NCBI GenBank assembly: GCA_001296005.1
Contig: LJHR01000027.1
Location: 146,827-210,826, forward strand
Reading direction: 5' to 3'
DNA from: an alpha proteobacterium AAP38
GTDB taxonomy: Bacteria > Pseudomonadota > Alphaproteobacteria > Azospirillales > Azospirillaceae
Length of the DNA: 64,000 nucleotides
Positions 52,201 to 59,980 of the stretch are shown here, one piece after another (position 1 is the stretch's first letter; each line of letters starts with the position of its first letter). Both the position numbers and the translations under genes were made by a program. The notes under the pieces are model-generated. The model had not been told where the DNA came from. It saw only the letters and a list, made by a program, of their open reading frames with translations, and did no database searches.

Positions 52201-52300
52201 CGAGGATTACTTCGTTGAGTTCGCGCCCGGCACAACCCAGTACGCCTGGCAGAACGAGTATGAAAGCCGCTACACCGTCGGTGTCCGCTTCAAGTGGTAA
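49223..52300 (+). CDS. TonB-dependent receptor (saccharide uptake type)
   Basis: A 1025-residue outer-membrane receptor. Signal peptide about 1-32 (ASTAMAQ), TonB-box region DEIIVTGVRASQ near 42-53, plug motifs IGKLPDVTIADSLQRVPGIQIRRDAGEG and VRGLPQVITMLNGE, and a barrel ending YTVGVRFKW. It is of the same large family as the receptor at 16528. The start is a TTG five bases after GGAGG; ATGs at 49232 and 49241 are alternatives. Downstream are a terminator and two halogenase-like genes, a linkage seen in many saccharide loci of related bacteria. Confidence 0.94.
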   Translation: MTGMHSMLGRGVAVALLASASPFALASTAMAQAAPAATDTLDEIIVTGVRASQQRSVDVKRNQTAIVDAISSEDIGKLPDVTIADSLQRVPGIQIRRDAGEGSTVNVRGLPQVITMLNGEQYLSAGNQGEAKPNLTDVPAQLMNAVVVYKSTETKNALSGISGTIDLRTRRPSDMPYGFSASGAVEGQTGKDTKEKDYLANGLLAYRGDRIGVLVSAAGSQSNLGNNYSGVAPGPGTGGLSGNNDWGGTAPNQFISPHGFESFKKETERDRLSVSGAFEADLGEGFTFLAEGFYTKMDEYNRAAGLNISNRWSGDAFGVWTKPTDSTPVSGSNWLAVDEYDIDAWWVNSFSVNRVNKSESKNYNAELKYDNGGPFKMEARAMRSDADRLSMNGQAQGDLSNWKYAPGRFTLFRDANDRTRGTFYPASIASTFPASRYTNNVVGSLGGRYVDPNPLGYGQNPQLHYDISGSSPVWSGFDRVISGGLGAGKTLTDYMANKDSYAIGAFSSEGNNEAKSDLNVYRIDTHYDFEEPLGGFLNKIDVGIRRADRSVSIEQFHLFSTFYQGKGVNAAGQPNTSGCSAQWKAIDVVMNQNQCQAGEFVRDPVTGQQVFQGYTVNAPTRLDTYNNVIWVDNMGSITKGIPGFWAIDPRDFDDPEAFHKKVFGGADRAIIPGQSYAVDLTEDSGYLNTTFEYGRLSGTAGLKIIRTELQVRQNITGDTLNYGDTNIDAGDVVSKRSYYDYLPAVNASYDVTDDLRLRFSYSKTMQPLDLLKYGGALKINTADDPGLGIRVVTSAEANGNPELDPWRADNWDAAIEYYIGDASMLNLAVFRMNIESYVVTRTTADGRYPDQDGVIRRTVNVTRPQQGEGGRVEGVEVGAKLSFKDFLDNDSFISNFGVDTNYTYSPSEQTLSSGKKLAFADNSKHQYNLIGWYQDDNFQARVAYNFRSKRLENTFKDFPVYQDTTQFVDVNLSYNVNEKITVYANGSNITGEIEDYFVEFAPGTTQYAWQNEYESRYTVGVRFKW

Positions 52301-52321
52301 TCACGCTGTAGGCTGAGCAGG

Positions 52322-52366
52322 GGGCGCTGCCGAGACGTGATCCACGTCAAGGCAGCGCCCTTTTTT
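52322..52366 (+). terminator. Rho-independent terminator after the second TonB receptor
   Basis: GGGCGCTGCC (52322-52331) pairs with GGCAGCGCCC (52351-52360), with a second inner stem ACGTG/CACGT, followed by six T. It starts 21 bases after the receptor stop and stands between the receptor and the first halogenase, so those genes depend on read-through or a separate promoter. Confidence 0.92.
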
Positions 52367-52416
52367 CTTTGCCATTCACCTGTACAATCCCAACAGATTT
52401 GCCTGGAAGAATGAAG

Positions 52417-53928
52417 ATGCCCAGCGATAACCGCATCCGTGAACTGGTCATTGTCGGCGGCGGGACCGCTGGCTGGATGACGGCGGCGTCGCTGGCCAAC
52501 CATTTCCAGGGATCGGGGTTGAAGATCACCCTGATCGAAAGCTCCGCCATCGGCACCATCGGGGTGGGCGAGGCGACGATCCCCACCATCCGCCGCTTCT
52601 ACCAGTCTTTGGGCTTGCGCGATCTGGATGTGCTGAAGGCCACGCATGGTACGGTGAAGCTGGGCATCCGGTTTGATGGCTGGCTGAACAAGGACAGCAG
52701 CTTCATTCATCCGTTCGGCGTTTATGGCCAGGATCTGCGCGATATTCCGTTCCACCAATATTGGCTGCGTCTGCGCGCTGCTGGTGAGAAGGTGGACCTG
52801 GGCGATTATTCGCTGGCGGTCGCGCTGGCGCGCGGCGGGCGGTTTACGACCCCGTCGCCCAACCCGCCCTCCACCCTGTCGGTCTTTGACTGGGCCCTGC
52901 ATTTCGATGCCGGTCTTTTCGCGCAGCTTATGCGTCAGACAGCGGAAAAGCTGGGTGTGCAGCGCATCGATGCGAAGATCGAGAAGGTGGAACTGAACCC
53001 GGCGAATGGCCATATCTCGGGCCTGCTGCTGGATAGCGGCGCCACGGTCACGGGCGACCTGTTTGTCGATTGCTCCGGCTTTCAAGGGTTGCTGATCGAA
53101 GGGGCGATGAGTGCTGGGTATGAGGATTGGGGCCAGTGGCTGCTGTGCGACCGGGCGCTGGCGGCCCAGGGCTATGCCATCACGCCGCCGCCACCCTTTA
53201 CCCGCGTAACGGCGCATAATGCCGGCTGGCGCTGGACCATCCCGCTTCAGCACCGGACCGGTCACGGTTATGTCTATTCCAGCCGGCATATCAGCGACAG
53301 CGACGCGGAGGCGGAACTGCTGGCCGCCGTGGGTGGTGATCTGAAGATGGCGCCGCGCCGCATCACCTTCACGCCGGGCCGCCGCAAACAGGCCTGGAAG
53401 GGAAACTGCGTTGCCATCGGCCTGTCGTCAGGCTTCCTGGAACCGCTGGAAAGCACCTCCATCGCCTTGATCGAAACGGGTATTGATAAGCTGAAACAGC
53501 TTTTCCCGGGTCGGGATATCGATCCGCTGCTGGTTGATGAGTATAATGACTGGAGCCGGCGGGAGATGGAGCGCGTGCGCGACTTCATCATCCTGCATTA
53601 CTGGCTGAACCGGCGCGAGGACACCGAATTCTGGCGCGATTGCCGCGCCATCGACCTGCCCGATACGCTGACCCGCAAAGTGGAGATGTGGAAGCGGCGG
53701 GGGCACATGGTCCGCTACCGCTGGGAGATGTTCCAGCCGGCCAGCTGGCTTGCCATCTATGCCGGGTTTGATTTCCTGCCCGATGGCTATGACCCGGCCC
53801 TGGACGGGTTCGATGTGCCCAGCCTGTCACGCGGGCTGGCCGGCATGCGCAAGGCCATTGCCGATACGGTGGCGGATTGCCCCACACATCAGGAATTTAT
53901 CGACCGGTATGCCAAGGTCGCGCCTTAA
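52417..53928 (+). CDS. Flavin-dependent tryptophan halogenase-like protein, copy 1
   Basis: A 503-residue FAD-binding protein. The Rossmann motif VGGGTAGW is at residues 13-20, the family's essential Lys is in VKLGIRFDGW (Lys81), the WxWxIP signature reads GWRWTIP, and the EPLEST segment holds the conserved Glu. Known relatives use FADH2, chloride or bromide and O2 to halogenate indoles. The PUL setting suggests another substrate, which is unknown. The ATG at 52417 is seven bases from GGAAG; an ATG two codons earlier is possible. A partner flavin reductase is not in the window. Confidence 0.88.
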   Translation: MPSDNRIRELVIVGGGTAGWMTAASLANHFQGSGLKITLIESSAIGTIGVGEATIPTIRRFYQSLGLRDLDVLKATHGTVKLGIRFDGWLNKDSSFIHPFGVYGQDLRDIPFHQYWLRLRAAGEKVDLGDYSLAVALARGGRFTTPSPNPPSTLSVFDWALHFDAGLFAQLMRQTAEKLGVQRIDAKIEKVELNPANGHISGLLLDSGATVTGDLFVDCSGFQGLLIEGAMSAGYEDWGQWLLCDRALAAQGYAITPPPPFTRVTAHNAGWRWTIPLQHRTGHGYVYSSRHISDSDAEAELLAAVGGDLKMAPRRITFTPGRRKQAWKGNCVAIGLSSGFLEPLESTSIALIETGIDKLKQLFPGRDIDPLLVDEYNDWSRREMERVRDFIILHYWLNRREDTEFWRDCRAIDLPDTLTRKVEMWKRRGHMVRYRWEMFQPASWLAIYAGFDFLPDGYDPALDGFDVPSLSRGLAGMRKAIADTVADCPTHQEFIDRYAKVAP

Positions 53929-53958
53929 CCAACAAGAAATCGGACAAGAGGGAACGTT

Positions 53959-55473
53959 ATGAAGCCGTTGAACAAGATCGTCATCGCTGGGGGTGGTACA
54001 GCCGGCTGGATCACCGCCGCCATGCTGTCCTTCATGACGAAGGGAACGGGCACCACCGTCGAGTTGGTTGAATCCGATGAAATCGGTACCATCGGCGTGG
54101 GCGAGAGCACGATCCCGCCCTTCGTGGTACTGCTGCGCAGTCTGGGGATTGATGAGCAGGATTTCATCAAATCGACCAATGCCAGCTTCAAGCTGGCCAT
54201 CCGGTTCGAGGATTGGTTCAAGAAGAACCAGCATTACTATCACCCGTTCGGCACGCTGGGTGGCCTGATCGACAATCACGAATTCTACCAATGCTGGCTG
54301 CGGGCCAAGGCGGCGGGTCATACGTCGGAATTGCAGGATTTCGCGGCGGCCACGGTGATGGCCGACCAGATGAAGTTCCTGCTGCCCTTCAAGGCACCAC
54401 GCACCATGATCGCGTCCGCGTCCTATGCCCTGCATGTCGATGCCAAGCGGGTGGCGCAGTATCTGCGCCGTTATGCCGAAGAACGCGGCGTGACCCGGAC
54501 GGAGGGGCGGATCAATCGCGTCCGCACCCGTCCCGATGGGGCCATCGCCGGGCTGGACCTTGCCAATGGCAAGGTTGTGGACGGCGATTTCTTCATCGAC
54601 TGCACGGGCTTCCGCGCCCTGCTGATCGGTCAGACGCTGGGCGTGGGTTATGTCAGCTGGGCGGACGAACTGCTGTGCGACCGGGCCGTGGCAGTGCAGA
54701 CGGAGAACACCGACGATGATGCCGATGTGCATCCCTATACGCTGAGCCAGGCACAGGATTGCGGCTGGCGCTGGCGTATCCCGCTGCAGCACCGGGCGGG
54801 CAATGGCTATGTCTATTCCAGCCGCTTCCTGTCGGATGATGAGGCGGTGGCCACCCTGATGCGTCAGGTGAAGGGCCGCCCCCTGATCGAGCCGAATATC
54901 ATCCCCTTCAAGACCGGCATGCGGGCCAAGATGTGGGAAAAGAACTGCGTGGCGCTGGGGCTGGCCGCCGGCTTCATCGAACCGCTGGAATCAACGGCCA
55001 TCCATCTGGTCTATCGTGCTGTTGATTACCTGTTCCGCTTCTTCCCCGATGGCGATATCGACCCGTCACTTCAGGCCGAATTTAACCGCCGTGTCGCGGC
55101 AGAGTATGAGGAAGTCCGGGATTTCATCGTGCTGCATTACTGCACCACCCAGCGTGACGACACGCCGTTCTGGCGTGCGGCCCAGCGTACGCCGATCCCG
55201 GCCAGCCTTCGTGCCCGTATGGACCTGTTCAAGGCGACCGGTATCCTGCGCCAGGGGCTGGAGGAACTGTTTGGGGCGGCCAGCTGGCAGTCGGTTTATG
55301 AAGGCATGGGCGTGCGCCCGGCGCGGTATCAGCCGTTTGTGGACAAGGTACCGATGAGTGTGATCACCGAAACGCTGGACCGGTCGGCCCCGCTGCTAAA
55401 GGCCCAGGTCGCGGGCCTGCCGCATCATGCGCAGTTCCTACGCGACCATTGCCGCGCCGAACGGGATTTCTGA
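53959..55473 (+). CDS. Flavin-dependent tryptophan halogenase-like protein, copy 2
   Basis: A 504-residue homologue of the preceding gene with the same key features: IAGGGTAGW at residues 9-17, the Lys of FKLAIRFEDW (Lys78), WxWxIP as GWRWRIP and FIEPLEST. The two copies are clearly diverged (different loops after residue 90), so this is an old tandem pair rather than a recent duplication. An AAGAGGGAA ribosome site precedes the ATG, 30 bases after copy 1. Its stop directly abuts the stop of the convergent LacI gene. Confidence 0.88.
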   Translation: MKPLNKIVIAGGGTAGWITAAMLSFMTKGTGTTVELVESDEIGTIGVGESTIPPFVVLLRSLGIDEQDFIKSTNASFKLAIRFEDWFKKNQHYYHPFGTLGGLIDNHEFYQCWLRAKAAGHTSELQDFAAATVMADQMKFLLPFKAPRTMIASASYALHVDAKRVAQYLRRYAEERGVTRTEGRINRVRTRPDGAIAGLDLANGKVVDGDFFIDCTGFRALLIGQTLGVGYVSWADELLCDRAVAVQTENTDDDADVHPYTLSQAQDCGWRWRIPLQHRAGNGYVYSSRFLSDDEAVATLMRQVKGRPLIEPNIIPFKTGMRAKMWEKNCVALGLAAGFIEPLESTAIHLVYRAVDYLFRFFPDGDIDPSLQAEFNRRVAAEYEEVRDFIVLHYCTTQRDDTPFWRAAQRTPIPASLRARMDLFKATGILRQGLEELFGAASWQSVYEGMGVRPARYQPFVDKVPMSVITETLDRSAPLLKAQVAGLPHHAQFLRDHCRAERDF

Positions 55474-56532
55474 TTACCGCCGCGCAGGCGGCGCGGTGGA
55501 CCGGCGTATGACGACATGGTGGGGCAGCACGCGGTGGGCCTGGGGTGCAGGCTCACCCGGCTGTTTTTTCCGTGTCAGGATATTCACCAGGATTTCCGCC
55601 GCCGCATCGGCCAGCTCCTGGATGGGCTGCTTTACCGTTGTCAGGGGCGGCCAGACCATTTCGGCTAGTTCGATATCGTCGAAACCGACCACCGACAGGT
55701 CGCCCGGCAGGGACAGGCCCCGGTCATGGGCCACGGACAGGACGGCGGCGGCCATTTCGTCGTTTGATGCGACAATGGCTGTCGGCGGCTCGGCCAGCGA
55801 CAGGAGACGACGCGTGCAGGGCAGGGCTGAGCGGTAGGTGAAGCCGCCCTGTTCAATGATCTCCGGGTCAGGTTCCAGCCCATATTCGCGCAGCGCGTCG
55901 CAATAGCCGGAATAGCGCAGACGCGTGCCGGCATGATGTTCCGGCCCCTTAATGAAGCCGATGCGCCGGTGACCGAAAGCCAGCAGATGCATGGTCAGGT
56001 CATTGGCCGCCGCCCGTTCATCAATCCGTACCGAGGAGCCACCATCGCGTTCATGCTGCGGCGTGACGCGGACATAGGGGATGTTGGCCCGTTCGATGAC
56101 GCTTATGACGGTGTCATTGTCAGTCACAGGAGCGGTCAGGACGACGGCATCCAGGTTCAACTGATTGACCAGCTTGCTGACACGGTCTTCGACATCATCG
56201 CCGCGATAATCGATTTCCTCGATCAGCAAGTGGTAGCCCTGGTCGCGGAACCGGGTCAGCAGGCCCATCTGGATTTGGCCGGTATAGGGACCACCGGGGT
56301 CACCATAAACATGGGCGATCAGGTAGGATTTGTCGCCCTTCAGGCTCTGCGCCGACTTGTTCGGCTGGAACTGCAATTCTGCCATCACCCGCTGAACACG
56401 CTCACGGGTTTCCGCGCTGACATAGCGTTCATTGTTCATGACGCGGGAAACGGTCTTGATCGACGCGCCGGCGGCGCGGGCCACATCAATGATCGTCGGC
56501 TTGCGATCTGACACGATTGAACACCTGTGCAT
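55474..56532 (-). CDS. LacI-family transcriptional regulator
   Basis: A 352-residue repressor. The DNA-binding HTH and hinge (RKPTIIDVARAAGASIKTVSRVMNN, quoted in part, then VQRVMAELQFQPNKSAQSLK) are followed by a periplasmic-binding-protein-like sugar domain with GFDDIELAEMVWPPLTTV. A GTG at 56514 with AGGTG seven bases upstream gives a start closer to the usual LacI N terminus. It is convergent with the halogenase pair. The palindrome at 48738 and a weaker match upstream of this gene at 56599 suggest it controls the locus and possibly itself. Confidence 0.92.
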   Translation of the reverse strand: MHRCSIVSDRKPTIIDVARAAGASIKTVSRVMNNERYVSAETRERVQRVMAELQFQPNKSAQSLKGDKSYLIAHVYGDPGGPYTGQIQMGLLTRFRDQGYHLLIEEIDYRGDDVEDRVSKLVNQLNLDAVVLTAPVTDNDTVISVIERANIPYVRVTPQHERDGGSSVRIDERAAANDLTMHLLAFGHRRIGFIKGPEHHAGTRLRYSGYCDALREYGLEPDPEIIEQGGFTYRSALPCTRRLLSLAEPPTAIVASNDEMAAAVLSVAHDRGLSLPGDLSVVGFDDIELAEMVWPPLTTVKQPIQELADAAAEILVNILTRKKQPGEPAPQAHRVLPHHVVIRRSTAPPARR

Positions 56533-56598
56533 AAAGGCGGCCAGAGGTCGGCGCCCCGGCCCCCAAATTTCACGGAAACCAGCCGCTTGGCAAGCATC

Positions 56599-56612
56599 AG
56601 ATAACGATGTCA
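56599..56612. promoter_or_regulatory. Weak LacI-like site upstream of the LacI gene
   Basis: AGATAACGATGTCA matches the TGACAACGTTGTCA core at 11 of 14 positions and lies 67-80 bases before the LacI start, suggesting autoregulation. The match is modest. Confidence 0.3.
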
Positions 56613-56715
56613 TGTTTTCATCAGCATTTCCTCAATTGAGGTGGGTCAATGCCGTTGCCGCAGGCCGGGCTATGGTGCGCGCCATCCTGCGACCCCGTGC
56701 CAGAGCCCGACCAAC

Positions 56716-58344
56716 ATGCCCAAGGATTGCGCGCCCGACACAACCAATGCCGAAGAGCGTCTGGATTTCTTTCGCTTGGATGGTGTAGCGCGGGCCGCCC
56801 TTCGCGACGCTCGCCAGGTTCTGATGCCGACACTGCCCGACATGGCCGCCGGCTTCTACGCACGCTTGGCCACGATTCCCCGGTTGGCACCAATGATCGC
56901 GGCCAAGGGAAAGGTACCCCGCCTGACATCGTCGCAGGTGGATCATTGGGGTGCCCTTTTCGATGGGCGCTTCGATGAGGCCTATTTCGCCCGTGCCCGC
57001 CGCATCGGTCTGGCCCATGACCGGATCGGATTGGAACCGCGCTGGTATGTCGGGGCCTATGCGCATTTCCTGGACGATATCTTTGCGGCCCTTCTGGAAC
57101 GCCGCTGGCCGAAGGAACGGACCCGTGATGCCCTGTCGGCGGTCATGCGGGCGACGCTGCTGGATATGGAACTGGCCATTTCCGCCTATGCCCAGAGCGG
57201 GGAGGCGTCGCGTATCAAGCAGGAACTGCTGCAACTGACCGACCGGATCGAACGCGACATCGAAGAGACGGTGTCGGGCGTGGCCGAACAGGCGGGGCAC
57301 ATGGCGGAAAGTGCCGACCGGCTTGGCGTCATTGCCGGTGACCTGCATGATGCCGCCGCCGCCATGGCCCAGGCGGCAGCCAACGCCCTGTCGGATGTGC
57401 AGGCTGTAGCGACCGCAACGGAGCAGCTGGAGGCTGCCAGCCGCGCCATCGCCGAACAGGTGGCGCAGAGCGCGACCGTCACTGACACCGTGGCCCGGCA
57501 GGCAGGCGATGCCGCTGCTATTGTAACCGGCCTGTCAGAGGCCACGTCCCGCATCAGCAATGTCGCAAAACTGGTCCAGGCAATCGCGGCGCAGACCAAG
57601 CTGCTGGCGCTGAACGCCAATATCGAGGCTGCACGGGCCGGTGATGCCGGGCGTGGCTTCGCCGTGGTTGCGGGGGAGGTGAAAAGCCTTGCCCGTCAGA
57701 CGGAGGAGGCGATTGGAACCGTGAATGTCCAGGCCGTCGATATCCGCGCGGCAACAGATGCCACCGGCAAATCGGTGGATGGCATGGTCCGCGATATCCG
57801 CCGCGTCGATGCCATATCCGGTCAGGTGCGCGATGCCACGGATCAGCAGCGTCAGGCGACGGCTGAAATCTCCCGTGGCGCACTGTCTGCCGCAGATCAG
57901 GCACGGCGGCTGGCCGACCGTGCTGGCGGCATGCTGGATCATGCCCGGATGACGGGGGATACCGCGGCAGAGGTGCGGTCCATGGCTGCCGGCGTGAATG
58001 ACATGCTATCCGGCCTGCGTCGCCGCGTGACGGAGGTGCTGCGTGCCTCCACAGCCGGCGACCGGCGGCGCAGCGTGCGCCTGCCCCTGTCCATCGGGTT
58101 CGAGGCGGAGTTTGGCGACAGCCGTCTGGCGGGTCGGACCCTGGACCTGTCGGTTGAAGGCTGCTTGCTGCATGGCGTGACAGCGGGTTGTTCCCCCGGC
58201 ACTGCTGGCCGCCTTCATCTGGAAGGGGTGGGGCCCGTCCGGGCCAGCGTCCGCGCCGTTAGCGGCGCAGGGCTTCATATCGGGTTCGAGGAGGTGCCGG
58301 CGGAGACAGAACAGGCATTGCGCCGTATGCTCGTCCGCGACTGA
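56716..58344 (+). CDS. Globin-coupled sensor with MCP signalling domain and C-terminal PilZ domain
   Basis: A 542-residue soluble sensor. Residues about 15-165 form a protoglobin domain whose [12 protein letters not shown] segment carries the proximal haem His (His101). Residues about 180-440 are a methyl-accepting chemotaxis domain with the conserved hairpin tip ([27 protein letters not shown], quoted in two halves). The C-terminal 94 residues contain RRSVR and DLSVEG, the RxxxR and DxSxxG motifs of c-di-GMP-binding PilZ domains. No transmembrane segment is seen. It would couple O2 to taxis and c-di-GMP. It is convergent with an FNR-type regulator. Confidence 0.9.
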   Translation: MPKDCAPDTTNAEERLDFFRLDGVARAALRDARQVLMPTLPDMAAGFYARLATIPRLAPMIAAKGKVPRLTSSQVDHWGALFDGRFDEAYFARARRIGLAHDRIGLEPRWYVGAYAHFLDDIFAALLERRWPKERTRDALSAVMRATLLDMELAISAYAQSGEASRIKQELLQLTDRIERDIEETVSGVAEQAGHMAESADRLGVIAGDLHDAAAAMAQAAANALSDVQAVATATEQLEAASRAIAEQVAQSATVTDTVARQAGDAAAIVTGLSEATSRISNVAKLVQAIAAQTKLLALNANIEAARAGDAGRGFAVVAGEVKSLARQTEEAIGTVNVQAVDIRAATDATGKSVDGMVRDIRRVDAISGQVRDATDQQRQATAEISRGALSAADQARRLADRAGGMLDHARMTGDTAAEVRSMAAGVNDMLSGLRRRVTEVLRASTAGDRRRSVRLPLSIGFEAEFGDSRLAGRTLDLSVEGCLLHGVTAGCSPGTAGRLHLEGVGPVRASVRAVSGAGLHIGFEEVPAETEQALRRMLVRD

Positions 58345-58347
58345 CCG

Positions 58348-59058
58348 TCAGCCCTCATCTGCGATCAGGGTCAGGGCGTCTGTGTCGCAGACGACCTGTC
58401 CGTGCCCTACGTCTCGGATGGCGCCCGTGCGTTTGAAGTCGGAGATGGTGCGGCTGGCGGTTTCTAGCGTGATGGCCAGGATGGCGCCCATGTCCTCCCG
58501 CGTGAAAAGCCGTACAGGGCCATAGGGCGTTTCGTCGGCCAGCAACAGCAGCAGACGGGCCATGCGCTGCCGGGCGTTGCCAGTGGAAAGATTGGCCAGG
58601 AAGCCGTCGGCTGTGCTCAACGCCTCATGCCATTTTTCCATCAGGCGCTGATGCAGGCGCGGGGTGCGGGCCTGAAGCTGGTTCACGGTGGTGACGGGGA
58701 TGCGGCAAAATTCCACCGGCTGCAGGGCAACGGCGATATGGTCATAGCTGGACTTCACCAATGCCTCCAGCCCCGCGACGCCGCCCACGCGTACCAGCCG
58801 CACGATGCGCTGGGTTCCGTCGGGCAGCAGGGTGACCAGTTTAACCAGCCCGCGCCGGATGGTCAGGATGGCACCGGCATCATCGCCCATGCCGTAAAGC
58901 TGGGTACCAGCCTCGACATGGACCTCCTCAATGGGCGTGTGGATATGGTCAAAATCCTCCGCCTGCAAATCGGCGAACAGCACCAGATGGCGCACGCCGC
59001 AGCTTTGACAGGCTGCGGTTCCCCTCCAGGCGGCTTCGATCTGCGTCGCCTTCACCAT
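58348..59058 (-). CDS. CRP/FNR-family transcriptional regulator
   Basis: A 236-residue regulator: cyclic-nucleotide-binding-like beta roll (about 30-140), dimer helix and C-terminal HTH whose recognition helix ETASRTISDFKR keeps the ExxSR pattern that reads FNR boxes. The N terminus has only two Cys (C17 and C20 in ACQSCGVRH) where FNR proper has three, plus a central Cys in EFCRIP. A canonical 4Fe-4S sensor is therefore doubtful. The ATG follows GGGAGG closely; an ATG nine codons upstream is possible. Its 3' end is three bases from the globin sensor. Confidence 0.85.
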   Translation of the reverse strand: MVKATQIEAAWRGTAACQSCGVRHLVLFADLQAEDFDHIHTPIEEVHVEAGTQLYGMGDDAGAILTIRRGLVKLVTLLPDGTQRIVRLVRVGGVAGLEALVKSSYDHIAVALQPVEFCRIPVTTVNQLQARTPRLHQRLMEKWHEALSTADGFLANLSTGNARQRMARLLLLLADETPYGPVRLFTREDMGAILAITLETASRTISDFKRTGAIRDVGHGQVVCDTDALTLIADEG

Positions 59059-59139
59059 TATCCTCCCGAACGATCCAGGCGCCACTATGCGCCGGGGGCG
59101 TCGGGGACGCCAATGCGACCTTTCGCGTCTGAGAATGAC

Positions 59140-59173
59140 AAAGCCCCCAGACGGTTTCCCATCCGGGGGCTTT
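59140..59173 (-). terminator. Rho-independent terminator after flgH
   Basis: AAAGCCCCC (59140-59148) pairs with GGGGGCTTT (59165-59173) around a 16-base loop that can extend the stem with GU pairs. On the minus strand it lies about 30 bases after the flgH stop. Confidence 0.75.
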
Positions 59174-59201
59174 CCCCGTCATATCCTGTGCCGCCGCCGC
59201 G

Positions 59202-59969
59202 TCAGAACGGGCTGATGGCTTCCAGCACCTGCTGACCCCAGCGCGGGGCCTGCACATCGGTGATGTGGCCGCGACCGCCATAAGAGATACGGGCCTCAGC
59301 GATCTTTTCATAAGAGATGGTGTTGGCCGACGTGATGTCTTCGGGCCGGATGATGCCGGTCAGGGTCAGTTCGCGCACCTCGTTATTGACGCGGACCTCC
59401 TGCTTGCCATTCACCACCATGTTGCCATTGGGCAGAACCTGGACGATCAGGGCGGCCACCTGCAGGTTGATCTGCTCCTGACGCTGGATCTGGCCGGTGC
59501 CCGTGCTGTTGGAGGTGCCAGACGCGCTGATCAGGCTGCCGGGGTCGACGGCGTTGGGCAGGATGTTGTTGGTGGAGGATTCCAGACCGAGCAGGTTGGG
59601 GATGCCCATCGTGTCACTGCCGTCACGGGTGCGGGTGGTGTTGTTCTGCATCTGGGCCCGGTCATTGATCTGGATCGTGACCGTCATGATGTCACCCACG
59701 CGCGCCGCCCGCTGATCCTTGAAGAAGGCGCGGGCACCGGCCCGCCACAGGGAATTGGCCTGACGCTCTTGCACCGGCGCTTCCGGCATCGGCAGGCGCA
59801 CGGGGCGGTAGTTGGGATCGCGCGAGGGGTCGTCAATACCCGACAGGGCCGGGGTCTGTCCGACCGCCGCCAGCTTGTCCGTCACACAGCCGGTCAGCGG
59901 CAGGACGGTGAGTGACAGCAGCAGGGCGGTGCGGATGGAACGGCGGGCGGACAGGGGACGGGCGGACAT
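59202..59969 (-). CDS. flgH: Flagellar L-ring protein FlgH
   Basis: A 255-residue lipoprotein. The signal peptide ends in the lipobox LTGC (Cys28). LWRAGARAFFKDQRAARVGDIMTVTIQINDRA and the C-terminal LTLTGIIRPEDITSANTISYEKIAEARISYGGRG regions (quoted in part) match FlgH, which forms the outer-membrane L ring. Last gene of the flgF-flgG-flgA-flgH unit, 11 bases after flgA; a terminator follows. The P-ring gene flgI must be beyond the window or elsewhere. Confidence 0.94.
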   Translation of the reverse strand: MSARPLSARRSIRTALLLSLTVLPLTGCVTDKLAAVGQTPALSGIDDPSRDPNYRPVRLPMPEAPVQERQANSLWRAGARAFFKDQRAARVGDIMTVTIQINDRAQMQNNTTRTRDGSDTMGIPNLLGLESSTNNILPNAVDPGSLISASGTSNSTGTGQIQRQEQINLQVAALIVQVLPNGNMVVNGKQEVRVNNEVRELTLTGIIRPEDITSANTISYEKIAEARISYGGRGHITDVQAPRWGQQVLEAISPF

Positions 59970-59980
59970 TTCGGTTCTCC

